A stretch of DNA of 64,000 nt from Poriferisodalis sp965226645 (GCA_965226645.1 CBDDDL010000001.1:620001-684000), one strand, 5' to 3'. Shown: positions 35,066 to 44,175, counted from the first letter of the stretch. Translations and numbers: made by a program. The notes: a model not told the origin generated them from the letters alone.

Positions 35066-36109
35066 ATGATGAACGTGAAGGCTCGCTGGGCCAAGATCGC
35101 CGCGGTCGTCGCGGCGGCATCGATGACTGTCGCCGCATGCGGTGGCACGACCGAAACGTCGGTGGTTGAAGAAGTCGACGCTCGAGACGCAGGCAGCGAC
35201 ACCGTTGCGCCCTCGACGACGACTGCGGCAACCCCCTCGACAACCGCCGTCGTAGCTCCGGATTTGCCTACCGATCCTCTGGAGCTGCTCACGCATGCGT
35301 TCGAGTCGAGCGCGGGGCGCTCGGTGCGCGGCGAGATGCAGTCTGACTTCGGGGGCATCGCGGCGATAGCGCTGTCGTTCGAGGTCGACCCTGACGCCAA
35401 TATGGCGATGACGATGAGCGTTGACGACCCGGCTGCGGGTGGCGTCGCCTTCGAGATCCTGATGGTCGACGGCGTCACCTACATCCGTTTTGCCATTCCC
35501 GAACAGATGCAGGGTCTCGCCGGGGCGCCGCCCGAGGGGTGGTTCACGCTTGAATCCGAGGCAGCAGCGAGCATGGGCATCTTGTGCCCGTCGCCGCTGC
35601 CCGGTGAAGCTCCCCGCGCCGGTGCCTGCCCTGCGCCGAACGACAACTCCCGCCTGACCGAGTTCGTGACCGATGTCCAGACGGTCGGTTCTGAGCAGAT
35701 CGACGGCGAGCCGATGACCATCATCCGCTACACCCTCGATGCTGTGGCCTTGGCCGAATCACAGGGGGCTGCATCACAGGGGGCTGCGCCTGACGGCAAT
35801 GGCGGGTCGGCCCAGTTTCCCGCAGAAATGTTCGGGGACGGCCTGGCCACCGACGTCTGGATCGACGGCGACGGCCTCACACGACGAATCAGTCTGGATT
35901 TGGGGTCGATGTTCGGGGACCTCGCGGAGGTCCTCGGCGCCGACGCCGAGGACCTCCCGGAATTCGCCATCGTGATCGACTTCTACGACTACGACGCTGA
36001 CATCACGATCGAGGCGCCGCCCGCCGACGAGATTGCCGGCGATTTCGGCGACTTGATGGGCCTCGGCTTCGACGAGGGTTCCGGAACAGCGCCCGACTAC
36101 GGCGGTTGA
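35066..36109 (+). CDS. LppX/LprG-like lipoprotein
   Basis: The 347-residue protein begins with a lipoprotein signal (MMNVKARWAKIAAVVAAASM, then TVAACGG with the lipidation Cys) and a Thr/Ser/Pro-rich tether. It continues with a domain of alternating strands (FESSAGRSVRGEMQSDFGGI, VAFEILMVDGVTYIRFAIPE, IDGEPMTIIRYTLDAVAL) that resembles the LppX/LprG/LolA lipid-transport fold of Actinobacteria. The tail is very acidic (DLPEFAIVIDFYDYDADITI). GGGAG precedes two consecutive ATG codons, so start could be 35066 or 35069, or GTG 35075. It is presumably tethered to the outer face of the membrane and may carry lipids. Confidence 0.75.
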   Translation: MMNVKARWAKIAAVVAAASMTVAACGGTTETSVVEEVDARDAGSDTVAPSTTTAATPSTTAVVAPDLPTDPLELLTHAFESSAGRSVRGEMQSDFGGIAAIALSFEVDPDANMAMTMSVDDPAAGGVAFEILMVDGVTYIRFAIPEQMQGLAGAPPEGWFTLESEAAASMGILCPSPLPGEAPRAGACPAPNDNSRLTEFVTDVQTVGSEQIDGEPMTIIRYTLDAVALAESQGAASQGAAPDGNGGSAQFPAEMFGDGLATDVWIDGDGLTRRISLDLGSMFGDLAEVLGADAEDLPEFAIVIDFYDYDADITIEAPPADEIAGDFGDLMGLGFDEGSGTAPDYGG

Positions 36110-36223
36110 TAGGGCTGCTGCGGCGGCCGGTCCGAGCCGGTCGCGCATGTCGCCTGGGCTGAGCGCGGGCGCGGCATGTCAAACTGCCCGCGTGAACGGC
36201 GGCCATGACCGGGGAGCGCGGCG

Positions 36224-37021
36224 ATGACGGCAGACGCAGTGACGGCATTCTCCACAGTGCGGATCGACGGCGACGGACCGGTGCGGCATCTGGTGTTGAA
36301 CCGGCCAGAGGTTCACAACGCCGTGAACGGCCAATTGGTGGCCGATGTGCACGCCGCATGCCTGGCGCTCGACGCGGACCCCAAGGTGCGGGTTGTGATC
36401 GTTCGGGGTGAGGGCCGCAGCCTCTCCTCAGGCGCCGATCTGAAGCAGCGGGCCGGCACCAGCCTCGACGCCATGCTGGGCTCGAAGCAGGGCGCTCGCA
36501 TGTACGACACGCTGATGCACCTCAACCCGATCACGATCGCGCTCTGCCACGGCTACATGATCGGCGGGGGAGGGGTGCTGCCCGCTGCGTGTGACTTCCG
36601 CATCGGCAGCCCGTCGATCAGCCTGACGCTCAACGAGGTCAGCATCGGATTCAACCTGACGTGGCATTCGGTGCCGGCACTCGTCAACTTGGTCGGCCCG
36701 CATCGCGCCAAGGAAATGCTGATCCTCGGGCGCACCTATGGCATGGAAGATCTGGAGAAGTTCGGATTCTTCACCGAAGTGGTCGACAGCGACGACGAGC
36801 TGGTGCCTGCCGCCGAGCGGCTCGCCGCAGCAATCGTGAACCAGCCGCCGGTGCCGGTCACAGCCTCCAAGGCGTCCATCAATGCGCAGGCGATGCCGCT
36901 GGGCCGGGCGATCAACCATCTCGATCACATTGCTGTGGGCTACATGGGCAAGAGCGACAGCTCGCGCACCGCCCGTCACACCTACTTCGACCAGTCCGAC
37001 CGCAACTGGTCCGACGATTGA
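36224..37021 (+). CDS. Enoyl-CoA hydratase/isomerase family protein
   Basis: This 265-residue crotonase-fold protein has RHLVLNRPEVHNAVNGQLVA, then VVIVRGEGRSLSSGADLKQR (oxyanion hole 1), TIALCHGYMIGGGGVLPAAC (oxyanion hole 2) and SISLTLNEVSIGFNLTWHSV with the conserved Glu. Only one of the two usual hydratase Glu residues is obvious, so the protein could be an isomerase, a hydratase or a dehydrochlorinase-like member. The ATG follows GGGGAG. It lies next to a lipoprotein and a cupredoxin-like gene on the same strand. Confidence 0.88.
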   Translation: MTADAVTAFSTVRIDGDGPVRHLVLNRPEVHNAVNGQLVADVHAACLALDADPKVRVVIVRGEGRSLSSGADLKQRAGTSLDAMLGSKQGARMYDTLMHLNPITIALCHGYMIGGGGVLPAACDFRIGSPSISLTLNEVSIGFNLTWHSVPALVNLVGPHRAKEMLILGRTYGMEDLEKFGFFTEVVDSDDELVPAAERLAAAIVNQPPVPVTASKASINAQAMPLGRAINHLDHIAVGYMGKSDSSRTARHTYFDQSDRNWSDD

Positions 37022-37059
37022 CGGTCCCCTCGCTGGGACATAGCTGCGAGGATGGGTCG

Positions 37060-37569
37060 GTGCGTGAGGCGCGTGGGGGCCGATCAGAGCAGGAGGCGGC
37101 AGCCTCTCGCGACGTGGCTGCTGACGGCTCGACGTCGCAAGCCAGCGCAGTCGCCGAGGACGGCGCGGAGGCGTTGACCGCACGCCGCCGTCGAGAAACC
37201 GGCTGGCCCAACCAGCGCACGTTGCTGCTGTACCTGCTGGGCGGGCTGCTGGTCGCTGCGATCCCTGTCGTGGTGTCGCGCTTGGTCGATCAGCCCGATC
37301 CCGTCACCTACACGATCGACATTCCGCCCGGCACCGCCGACCGGCTGGCCGCTGGCGAGGATGTCGAGATCTTTCCCGCCGACTTGAACTTCAAGCTCCG
37401 AGACGTGCTCATCATCGTCAACCGCGACTCAGTCGCCCACGACATCGGCCCCTACGAGGTCGACCCTGGCGAACGCTTCGAGCGCACCTTCGGCGACGTG
37501 GCCGTCATCTCCGGCTATTGCTCTCTGCACTCCAGCGGCAGCATCCGAATCTCTATCAACGACGGCTGA
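37060..37569 (+). CDS. Membrane-anchored cupredoxin-like protein
   Basis: This 169-residue protein has a charged N-terminal tail with RRRRETGWPNQ and one membrane span (LLLYLLGGLLVAAIPVVVSR, around residues 57-76). An extracellular beta domain ends with DVLIIVNRDSVAHDIGPYEV, then FGDVAVISGYCSLHSSGSIR. His in VAHDIG, Cys and His in GYCSLHSSG occupy cupredoxin copper-ligand positions, although a clear axial Met is absent. It may bind copper or be a plastocyanin-like relative. The GTG at 37060 is the likely start; it lies 38 bases after the hydratase gene. Confidence 0.72.
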   Translation: MREARGGRSEQEAAASRDVAADGSTSQASAVAEDGAEALTARRRRETGWPNQRTLLLYLLGGLLVAAIPVVVSRLVDQPDPVTYTIDIPPGTADRLAAGEDVEIFPADLNFKLRDVLIIVNRDSVAHDIGPYEVDPGERFERTFGDVAVISGYCSLHSSGSIRISINDG

Positions 37570-37581
37570 ACACGGCCGCCT

Positions 37582-38460
37582 CTAGGCCTCGTTGCAGGCC
37601 GGCAGGGCTTCGGTTGCGAATTGTGCGATGGCGTCTTCGGGGCGCCCCATTCGCAGCGCGGCGGTGTTGATCAGCAGGCGCTGCACGCCGTGGTCGCGGT
37701 ACACCTCGAGGCTTTCGAGGCCCTCGCGGTGGTAGTTCCAGTACGCCGTCAACGCCAGCTCGGCAGGGTCGCGCCCTTGGCGGTCGCACTCGGCGCGCAT
37801 TTCGTCCATGAGTCGCTTGAAGTCGTCGAGGTCTTTGTGGATGACGTACCAGCCGTCCCCGCGGGCCACCAGGCGGCGGATCGCCGGGGGTGTGGTGCCG
37901 CCGATGAGCAACGGCATGCGCGGTCGCTGCGCTGGGGTCGGCAGCATCGAGAAGCCTGACCAATCCACGAACTCGCCGTGATAGTTCACATCCTCGCCGC
38001 TCCAGGCGGCGGTCATTGCGTCGATGTACTCGTCGGCTCGGGCACCTCGCCGGCCGAAGGGCACGCCGATGGCGTCGAATTCTTCGGTTAGCCAGCCCAC
38101 GCCGATGCCCAGCTCCAGCCGTCCGCCGGAAAGATGGTCGAGCGATGACGCCTGCTTGGCGAAGTACAGGGCGTTGGCCTGGGTGACGATGTTGACCCCG
38201 GTGCCCAGTCGCAAGCGCTGCGTGGCCCCGGCGACGTAGGTGAGCGCGATGAACGGGTCGGTGAATCCGGCGTCCGTCGGGAGGCCCAGCTTGCCGCTGG
38301 GGTGGTACGGGTACCGGCTCTCGTAATCGCGGGGCACGATGACGTGCTCGAACGTCCACACCGACTCGTAGCCGAGCTCTTCGAGCTGCTGTGCGAACGA
38401 CCGCAGGAACCCGGGGTCGAGGTAGGCGGCGGAGTTGATGGGAGTGATGCCGACGTGCAT
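37582..38460 (-). CDS. LLM-class F420-dependent oxidoreductase
   Basis: This 292-residue protein of the luciferase-like monooxygenase fold begins MHVGITPINSAAYLDPGFLR. It contains LGYESVWTFEHVIVPRDYES (the conserved E-H-V-I-x-P), PFIALTYVAGATQRLRLGTG, NALYFAKQASSLDHLSGGRL and ELGIGVGWLTEEFDAIGVPF (G-x-G-x-G-W-x-x-E-E-F). These are the standard marks of the F420-dependent TIGR03619 subgroup. It probably oxidises or reduces an alcohol, aldehyde or steroid-like substrate using F420. The occurrence fits an actinobacterium making F420. It converges with the cupredoxin-like gene and lies on the opposite strand from the MFS gene. Confidence 0.9.
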   Translation of the reverse strand: MHVGITPINSAAYLDPGFLRSFAQQLEELGYESVWTFEHVIVPRDYESRYPYHPSGKLGLPTDAGFTDPFIALTYVAGATQRLRLGTGVNIVTQANALYFAKQASSLDHLSGGRLELGIGVGWLTEEFDAIGVPFGRRGARADEYIDAMTAAWSGEDVNYHGEFVDWSGFSMLPTPAQRPRMPLLIGGTTPPAIRRLVARGDGWYVIHKDLDDFKRLMDEMRAECDRQGRDPAELALTAYWNYHREGLESLEVYRDHGVQRLLINTAALRMGRPEDAIAQFATEALPACNEA

Positions 38461-38552
38461 TTGGGGGACCTTACGCGGACCGATCGGGATGCCGCCGGGG
38501 CTGCGGGGCGCTGCAACGAGCGAAACGCCAGCGCATGGGCCATGCTGTAGCG

Positions 38553-39899
38553 ATGTCGGGGGGCACAGTGTTCACGGTGCAGCGCGCCTCCGCGTACTCG
38601 CGCTCGGACCAGGAGCGCATTCAAAGGCGCACCATGGGTGTGCTGATCGCCAGCCAGGCCGCGGGCGGCTTCGGCTTGGTGGCCACCTACATCGTGAGCG
38701 CCTTGCTCGCAAAGGACATCACCGGCAGCGCAACACTTGCCACGATCGCCGCGAGCTGCTTGTCGATCGGCGCGGCAGCGGTCGCCGTGCCGATGTCGAA
38801 GTTGATGAACCGCCACGGGCGGCGCGTGGGGCTGCGTTTCGGGTACCTCGTGGGGGCTGGGGGTTCGACGCTCGCGGTGCTCGGCGCAATCCTGCTGAGT
38901 TATCCGCTGCTGTGTCTGGGAGTGTTCGGCGCGGGAGCCGGCAGCGCCGCAAACTTGGCGACTCGCTACGCAGCGTCCGACCTCGCACCCGAGCACCGGC
39001 GCGCCAGCACCATCAGCCTGATCGTGTGGGCCACCACGTTCGGCTCGACCGCCGGCTCGCTGGTGTCAGGCATGGCGAGCGATGTCGGCCGCACGTTCGG
39101 ACTGCCCGACAAAACCGGCTCGTACGTGTTCGCTGCTGTGATGTTCCTGCTCGCCGCCGCGATTGTGGAGCTGTTCCTGCGGCCCGACCCGCTGGAGGTC
39201 GCGAACGAACTCAGCGAATCGCGCAATGGCGCCCGCGGAAAATCGGCGGCGCTGCCGACGCCGACGGCGCGAGACGCGCTGGCACTGATCTGGGAGAAGC
39301 CACAGGCACGTCTGGCCGTGCTGGCGATGGTGGTCAGCCAGGTGACCATGGTGGGCGTCATGGCGCTGACGCCATTGCACATGGATGCGGGCGGCCAGTC
39401 TCAGAACGCCATCGGGTTCATGATGGGCTTCCACATTCTGGGCATGTATTTGTTCTCGCCGGTCATCGGGCAACTCACCGACCGCATCGGCAACTATCCG
39501 ATGCTGTACATCGCGGGCGGGCTGTGCACCTGGGGAGCGTGGTGGGCAGCAGTCACGCCGCCTGCGGGCGCGGTGGGTGTGTTCATGGGGAACTTCCTCA
39601 TCGGCTTGGGCTGGTGCTTCGGGGTGATCGCGGCGTCGAGCCTGCTGGTGACGCTGTATCCCATCCACCAACGAGTCGCAGTGCAAGGCGTCGGCGACTT
39701 CGCCATGATCGGCTCGGGCGCATTGGCCGGGCTGAGCTCGGGTGCGCTGTACGCGACGTTCCAGTACCGCGGCGTGAACTTCGCGAACGCGTTGTTCGGA
39801 GTGGCGCTAGTTGTGGCCACCTTCCTGACGTTCACCCGCGTGAGGCGTGTGACACGGGGACCGCAACAGGCCGCGGCCGCGGCCGCCGCGGGCGGCTGA
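38553..39899 (+). CDS. Major facilitator superfamily transporter
   Basis: A protein of about 448 residues with twelve hydrophobic segments split by a central loop (LFLRPDPLEVANELSESRNG). The MFS motif A appears in KLMNRHGRRVGLRFGYL (R-x-G-R-R) after helix 2, and MMGFHILGMYLFSPVIGQL with TDRIGNYPMLYIAGGLCTWG forms the second-half copy. The C-terminus is alanine/proline-poor with a poly-Ala tail. Probably a drug- or metabolite-exporting transporter; the substrate is unknown. Starts at 38535 and 38553 are both possible and neither has a strong ribosome-binding site; I prefer 38553 (MSGGTVFTVQRAS). Confidence 0.87.
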   Translation: MSGGTVFTVQRASAYSRSDQERIQRRTMGVLIASQAAGGFGLVATYIVSALLAKDITGSATLATIAASCLSIGAAAVAVPMSKLMNRHGRRVGLRFGYLVGAGGSTLAVLGAILLSYPLLCLGVFGAGAGSAANLATRYAASDLAPEHRRASTISLIVWATTFGSTAGSLVSGMASDVGRTFGLPDKTGSYVFAAVMFLLAAAIVELFLRPDPLEVANELSESRNGARGKSAALPTPTARDALALIWEKPQARLAVLAMVVSQVTMVGVMALTPLHMDAGGQSQNAIGFMMGFHILGMYLFSPVIGQLTDRIGNYPMLYIAGGLCTWGAWWAAVTPPAGAVGVFMGNFLIGLGWCFGVIAASSLLVTLYPIHQRVAVQGVGDFAMIGSGALAGLSSGALYATFQYRGVNFANALFGVALVVATFLTFTRVRRVTRGPQQAAAAAAAGG

Positions 39900-39948
39900 C
39901 CCGCAAGTTCCGTCACGCAGGGACCGCGTCGCTGCGCTGTCCCGCGCC

Positions 39949-40764
39949 TTACGGTGCGGTGATCGTGAAGGTGTGCTCGCCGTTGACGACGACGTCGAAG
40001 GTCTCACCCGGGATGAACGCGTCGCCGAGGTGAACAATGGCGTCGAGTTCGAGGTCGCGGTTTGAGCAGTCCTGCTCCCAGCCAGTCGGCGCGGGCACCC
40101 ATGCCGTCACCATGACTTCGTAGCGGGAGCCGTCGCGGGTGGCCTCTTCCCCGCCGATGCGGTAGCACCCCTCCTCGCTGGAGGTCGCGAAGACAACCCG
40201 CAGGTATCCGCTAGCGCCTTCCCAGATCATGTGTACGTCGGTGACGTGGACGGGTGCCTCGACGCGGTTCGGGTCTGTCGGGCTCCATCCGTCGGGAACC
40301 AGCTCTGGCGGCGGCTCCACCATCACCAGCGTCATGTCGACGCGGCGCGGGTTGCCGCGGGTGATCACGTCGTGCGCGGTGTCGTTGGTGAACGCCATGC
40401 GGCCGTCCGACTCGGTGATGACTGCCGACACTGAGTAGGTGTTACGGCGGTTGATCTCGTCGCTGGGGTAGCGCACCTCGAAGTCGATGGGCACCTGGCC
40501 CGGGCCGGCGATGATCTGCTCTGCGATGAGCACTGCGGCGGCATCGGCGTAGGTCGTGTCACGCAGCTGCACCACCACGACGGCATCGGGCGTGAGCGCG
40601 ATCCGCTCCCGGTAGGTGATGGTGCCCCTCACCGAGGCGTCCGCGCCGGGGGACGCGGGCGCGAACACTTCGGTCGAATCGTCGTAGTAGCCGCACGCGC
40701 CGGCAACGAGCGCGAACCCGACCGCCGCGCCGGTCAGCCGAAGTGTTCTGTGGAATGCATGCAT
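39949..40764 (-). CDS. YbaY-family lipoprotein
   Basis: This 271-residue protein begins with MHAFHRTLRLTGAAVGFALV and a lipobox VAGACGYYDD (Cys lipidated). The first domain has VRGTITYRERIALTPDAVVV, VQLRDTTYADAAAVLIAEQI and IDFEVRYPSDEINRRNTYSV, matching the YbaY/YscW (type III secretion lipoprotein chaperone-like) domain. The second half is additional and beta-rich (SGYLRVVFATSSEEGCYRIG). The start is the ATG at 40764 rather than 40818 because it gives a proper signal peptide. Role unknown; presumably anchored outside the membrane. It lies downstream of the aconitase-X operon in the same direction, 90 bases after its last gene. Confidence 0.78.
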   Translation of the reverse strand: MHAFHRTLRLTGAAVGFALVAGACGYYDDSTEVFAPASPGADASVRGTITYRERIALTPDAVVVVQLRDTTYADAAAVLIAEQIIAGPGQVPIDFEVRYPSDEINRRNTYSVSAVITESDGRMAFTNDTAHDVITRGNPRRVDMTLVMVEPPPELVPDGWSPTDPNRVEAPVHVTDVHMIWEGASGYLRVVFATSSEEGCYRIGGEEATRDGSRYEVMVTAWVPAPTGWEQDCSNRDLELDAIVHLGDAFIPGETFDVVVNGEHTFTITAP

Positions 40765-40854
40765 GGGTCGCCCCTGCCGGACGCCGCGAGGCGCGGCGCC
40801 TGTCAGTGAAGCATCCATTCCAGCGCACCGGAACCGTTGTCGGTTTCGTGGGGC

Positions 40855-41241
40855 CTATTGGGCCCCGACCTGCACGATCTCGCCGGCGACGAGATTGTCG
40901 AACCGAGCCGGCTCGATGAGCACGACGGGGCAGTCGACCTCGTACAGCTCGGCCGCGACCATCGCCCCGACGACGAGGTTGATGTCGGGCTCGGTGACCA
41001 GGATGGCTGCGGGGCCCGTGCCCCGGCGCAGCATCTCGCAGAGCGCGGCTGGCGTGCCGCTCGATCCGCGCGAACCCGCGAGCGCGACGATCTTCCCGGC
41101 GATCGCGGTGCCCGCCTGAGGGTGGGCGTGATCGATGATCGTTCCGGACATGTCGATGCCGCCCCAGAAGCTGATCGTGTCGTTCAGCTTGGCCACCTCT
41201 CCGCTCGCCGAGCCTCCGTGCAGCGAGCGGCCGTCGATCAT
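40855..41241 (-). CDS. Aconitase X swivel (small) subunit, DUF126
   Basis: This 128-residue protein is the DUF126 swivel domain of aconitase X. It carries MIDGRSLHGGSASGEVAKLN (the usual G-R-x-x-x-G-x-A-x-G-x-x-x), DTISFWGGIDMSGTIIDHAH (the F-W-G-G-I/V-D-P/M-x-T-G-x-I-I-D-H) and ALAGSRGSSGTPAALCEMLR (G-x-R-G-S-x-x-x). It pairs with the large subunit, whose stop overlaps its ATG by one base (TGATG). Aconitase X proteins dehydrate hydroxy acids such as cis-3-hydroxy-L-proline in bacteria or mevalonate 5-phosphate in archaea. In this operon the substrate is unknown. Confidence 0.9.
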   Translation of the reverse strand: MIDGRSLHGGSASGEVAKLNDTISFWGGIDMSGTIIDHAHPQAGTAIAGKIVALAGSRGSSGTPAALCEMLRRGTGPAAILVTEPDINLVVGAMVAAELYEVDCPVVLIEPARFDNLVAGEIVQVGAQ

Positions 41242-42482
41242 CACAACACGACCTCGCCACAAACCGCCGACTCGACGCAGGCGCGCAGACTGCCGAACGC
41301 AACCTCGACACCCAGCGTTCCGGGCGCGTAATAGGCCCACTTCGCCGAATTCGTCATGACGAGCCCGCTCACGCCGGTGGGTGTCGGCGGGTAATACGTG
41401 CACGTGTCGCAGAAAACACCCACGCCTGCATCGTCGAGCTGCTGCGCCCAGCCGAGGGCCTCGATTTCTGCGAAGACGGCTCGGCTCGTCGTGACGAGCA
41501 TCTGCACTCGGGTGCTGCGGCCGTCGAACAATCGCAGCAGCTCGCCGAATTCGCCCGTCGAGAAATGCGGCGTCCCCAAGCACACTGCACTGAGCGATCC
41601 CGACGAGCGAGTCTGCAACGCGGCGCGGGTATCGGCGAGCATTCCGGTGTCGATGACGGTCTGCCGTGCGGGCGTGCGACCACCGGTTGCCGCTTCGAGC
41701 GTGGGTGCTTCGGGCGTCACGCCAACGACGTGGAACATCGCCACAGAGCCCGAGGATGCTGCCGCGGCAGCGACGGCCTTGAGCTGATCTTCGTCAAGCG
41801 AACCCATGCCGTCGATCACCGGGACACGGTTGCCCGTCAGCCGACCGACGATGATCCCGACGAGATGCGCCAGCGCTGCATCTCCGCGCTCAGCGTCGGA
41901 CGCTGAGTCGGGCAGCTGGAGACGGAACAGGTGTGTTGCGAGTCGGCCGCTATCGGTGTGCAAACCCGCGAACGGCACCGCGCCGACGATCGCAGCGCTC
42001 ACGTCGAGGAAGTCGCCGTACTTGTTGGTGCGGGCGCCGAGGACCGAGTTGAAGAACGAGACAGCGTTCGATTCCGACGCCGCCACATGCTGGCCGAAGC
42101 CGGGCCGCCCGTCCGGCTGCTGGTACGGCGCGCACGTCCACATCGGCGTTGCGCCGAGCTGCTCGTAGATCTCCATGAGCCGTCGGGCGCCAGCCACCGA
42201 CTCGGGATCGGTCGACTCGGGCCGCAGCGTCGGCGTGGCGCAGGCGATGAGGCTGGCATTGGTGTGCGTCGGCACGGCGAAGCGGGCGTTGTTGCGAAGC
42301 AGGAACTCGGCGAAGTCGAGTGAGGCGCGGCCCGAGTAGTGGCAGGCGCTGATGTGCGCCATCTCGATGGGGACCAGCTCAGTTGCGCCGCTGGTTTCCG
42401 CAGCGCTGAGGACTAGGCGCGCCGCCAGCTGTCGTGCGCGGTCCTCCGGTTCGAGACGCTCGCGCAGTTCGCTCAGGTGCAT
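41241..42482 (-). CDS. Aconitase X catalytic (large) subunit, DUF521
   Basis: This 413-residue protein matches aconitase X: VPIEMAHISACHYSGRASLD (conserved H-x-x-x), RFAVPTHTNASLIACATPTL, YQQPDGRPGFGQHVAASESN and FFNSVLGARTNKYGDFLDVS. SAVCLGTPHFSTGEFGELLR and CDTCTYYPP (cluster-binding region with Cys) follow. VMTNSAKWAYYAPGTLGVEV ends the domain. Cys residues that could hold the Fe-S cluster are present in CHYSG, CAPYQQ, CLGTPH and CDTC. It overlaps the small subunit by one base and the upstream racemase-like gene by one base, so all three are translationally coupled. The reaction should be a dehydration; the substrate is undefined. Confidence 0.9.
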   Translation of the reverse strand: MHLSELRERLEPEDRARQLAARLVLSAAETSGATELVPIEMAHISACHYSGRASLDFAEFLLRNNARFAVPTHTNASLIACATPTLRPESTDPESVAGARRLMEIYEQLGATPMWTCAPYQQPDGRPGFGQHVAASESNAVSFFNSVLGARTNKYGDFLDVSAAIVGAVPFAGLHTDSGRLATHLFRLQLPDSASDAERGDAALAHLVGIIVGRLTGNRVPVIDGMGSLDEDQLKAVAAAAASSGSVAMFHVVGVTPEAPTLEAATGGRTPARQTVIDTGMLADTRAALQTRSSGSLSAVCLGTPHFSTGEFGELLRLFDGRSTRVQMLVTTSRAVFAEIEALGWAQQLDDAGVGVFCDTCTYYPPTPTGVSGLVMTNSAKWAYYAPGTLGVEVAFGSLRACVESAVCGEVVL

Positions 42483-43315
42483 CAGCGTTCGGGATCCTGC
42501 AGCGACGAAAGCAGCGAGCCGTGGCGTCCGAGTGGGGCGACGCCCAACGAACCGAAGATGCGCCAGTACAGGCTGATGTCCGACCCGATGATCGGGACCC
42601 CGATCGCCGCTTCGATGTCGGCCGCGAGGCTGACCAGTCGGCGTGGCAGACCGTCGGCGCCGCGGTAGTTGGACATCCCGTTCACCAGCACTGCGTCCAC
42701 GTCAGGGGCCTGGTCGAGCGCGTACTGCGTTGACTTCAGTGCGAGATCGCCGGGGAAGATCCAGATGTGGTCGTTCACTTCTTCCTGGGTGGCGTACCAG
42801 CCCTGGTCGACGAAATTCCCGGCCCACACCACGTCGATGCCGGCACTGCGCAGGAAGCGCACGACGCCGTCACGCCAGTCGGGCCAGAAGTAAACGGCAT
42901 TGAGCGCAACCCGCTCGTAGCCGTGCGCCTCGCAGGCTTCCACCAGCGTCAGGCCGGCCATGTGGAACGGCGTTTCGTACTTGTCGGACATCTCAGCTAC
43001 GAAGCGCCGGATGTCGGTGGCGTCGGTGCCGCCGGCATGCACCCAATTCGTGCCGACCTGGCCGACGACGTCCGCGCCGCTATTGCTGAGACAGTGCACC
43101 GTCTCTTCGAGCAGGTGGAAGAGGTCGGCTCGGTCGCTCAGACGATGGGCGTAGTCGGGAGCGTGCAGCAGTCGCCCGTGTACGCCGACCGTCTCCGGGC
43201 ACATGCGCAGGAAATCGCTGGGCGCGGCGTCGAAATCCATTGGCGGCGCGGTGAATCCCACCTGATGGGGGAACAGCTTCTTGGTCGGATCGGACCACTT
43301 GGCGGGTTTGCTCAC
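42482..43315 (-). CDS. Asp/Glu-racemase-fold protein (maleate isomerase / arylmalonate decarboxylase-like)
   Basis: This 277-residue protein has a two-domain Asp/Glu/hydantoin-racemase-like fold signature: FLRMCPETVGVHGRLLHAPD, then LSNSGADVVGQVGTNWVHAG, TPFHMAGLTLVEACEAHGYE (a T-P, then L-G/H-V-x-R segment), VALNAVYFWPDWRDGVVRFL and AVLVNGMSNYRGADGLPRRL. In maleate isomerases and arylmalonate decarboxylases the last motif contains a catalytic Cys (x-T/C-x-T/N), which I do not see; G-M-S-N replaces it. It could isomerise or be a divergent decarboxylase. It is the gene upstream of aconitase X and is coupled to it (TGATG). Confidence 0.72.
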   Translation of the reverse strand: MSKPAKWSDPTKKLFPHQVGFTAPPMDFDAAPSDFLRMCPETVGVHGRLLHAPDYAHRLSDRADLFHLLEETVHCLSNSGADVVGQVGTNWVHAGGTDATDIRRFVAEMSDKYETPFHMAGLTLVEACEAHGYERVALNAVYFWPDWRDGVVRFLRSAGIDVVWAGNFVDQGWYATQEEVNDHIWIFPGDLALKSTQYALDQAPDVDAVLVNGMSNYRGADGLPRRLVSLAADIEAAIGVPIIGSDISLYWRIFGSLGVAPLGRHGSLLSSLQDPER

Positions 43316-43413
43316 GGGGCTGCGTTTCTGTTGATGGTTGCCGGGCTTTGCTGCCGGTGTCTGGTGCCGATGCTCGATGCTGTGGGTTGGTGCGGCTGCC
43401 GCCGGTCATAGAG

Positions 43414-44175
43414 CTAGGCGCTCCAGCCGCCGTCGACGTGGATGGTCTGGCCGGTGATGTAGCTGGCGCCGGCGCACAGGAACAGGCACGTGTCGGCGTA
43501 TTCCGCTGCGGTGCCGGGGCGGCCCAGGGGCAGCGACTCGGAGTCCTCGAAGACCGTCTCCCAGCGGATCGGGAAGTTGGTGGAGTCCGGGTGCACGTAG
43601 CTGGGAGAGATGGCGTTCACCCGCACCTCGGGGGCGAGGCCGCGTGCCAGCTCCTTGGTGAGCGTGATGAGCCCGCCCTTGGCGACGCTGTAGGGCGAGC
43701 TGGAACCGCCGCCGCGCCAGCCCGACATGGACGCCGTGTTCACGATGGCGCCGCGGGATGCCTTCAGGTACGGCGCCGCTGCCTTGGCAGTGCGGAACGC
43801 CGACAGCAAGTTGATCGACAATGCCTCGGCCCACAGTTCCTCTGTTTGAGATTCGAGGTCGCTGGCGGGAATGGGTTTGAGCGTGACGGGGTGCCCGGCG
43901 ATGTTGAGCAGGTAGTCGATGCCGCCCATCCGCTCAGCCGCAGCTTCCACCATGGCGACCACCGAGTCGTTGTCGCGCAGGTCGCACGGGGCTTCGAACA
44001 CGCTGAGACCGTCGGCTTGCAGCGTCCGCACCGTGTCGGCGAGGCGGTCGCCGGGCAGATCGGCGATGGCGACGGTGCTGCCGTTGGCAGCGAACGTGCG
44101 GGTCACGCCGAGGCCGATGCCGCTGCCACCGCCCGAGACGATGGTCCGCCTGCCGGTGAGATCGGCACTGATCAT
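43414..44175 (-). CDS. Short-chain dehydrogenase/reductase
   Basis: This 253-residue SDR has the cofactor motif SGGGSGIGLGVTRTF. Further features are ADLPGDR, LLNIAGHPVTLKPIP (a variant NNAG: N-I-A-G), NTASMSGWRGGGSSSPYSVA with catalytic Ser and the Y-x-x-x-K (YSVAK), and the C-terminal GQTIHVDGGWSA. The ATG at 44175 is preceded by AGAGG; the longer open frame to 44610 is antisense to the dioxygenase gene. It is in the operon between the dioxygenase and racemase-fold genes and probably oxidises a hydroxyl created by the dioxygenase. This functional link is inference. Confidence 0.88.
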   Translation of the reverse strand: MISADLTGRRTIVSGGGSGIGLGVTRTFAANGSTVAIADLPGDRLADTVRTLQADGLSVFEAPCDLRDNDSVVAMVEAAAERMGGIDYLLNIAGHPVTLKPIPASDLESQTEELWAEALSINLLSAFRTAKAAAPYLKASRGAIVNTASMSGWRGGGSSSPYSVAKGGLITLTKELARGLAPEVRVNAISPSYVHPDSTNFPIRWETVFEDSESLPLGRPGTAAEYADTCLFLCAGASYITGQTIHVDGGWSA

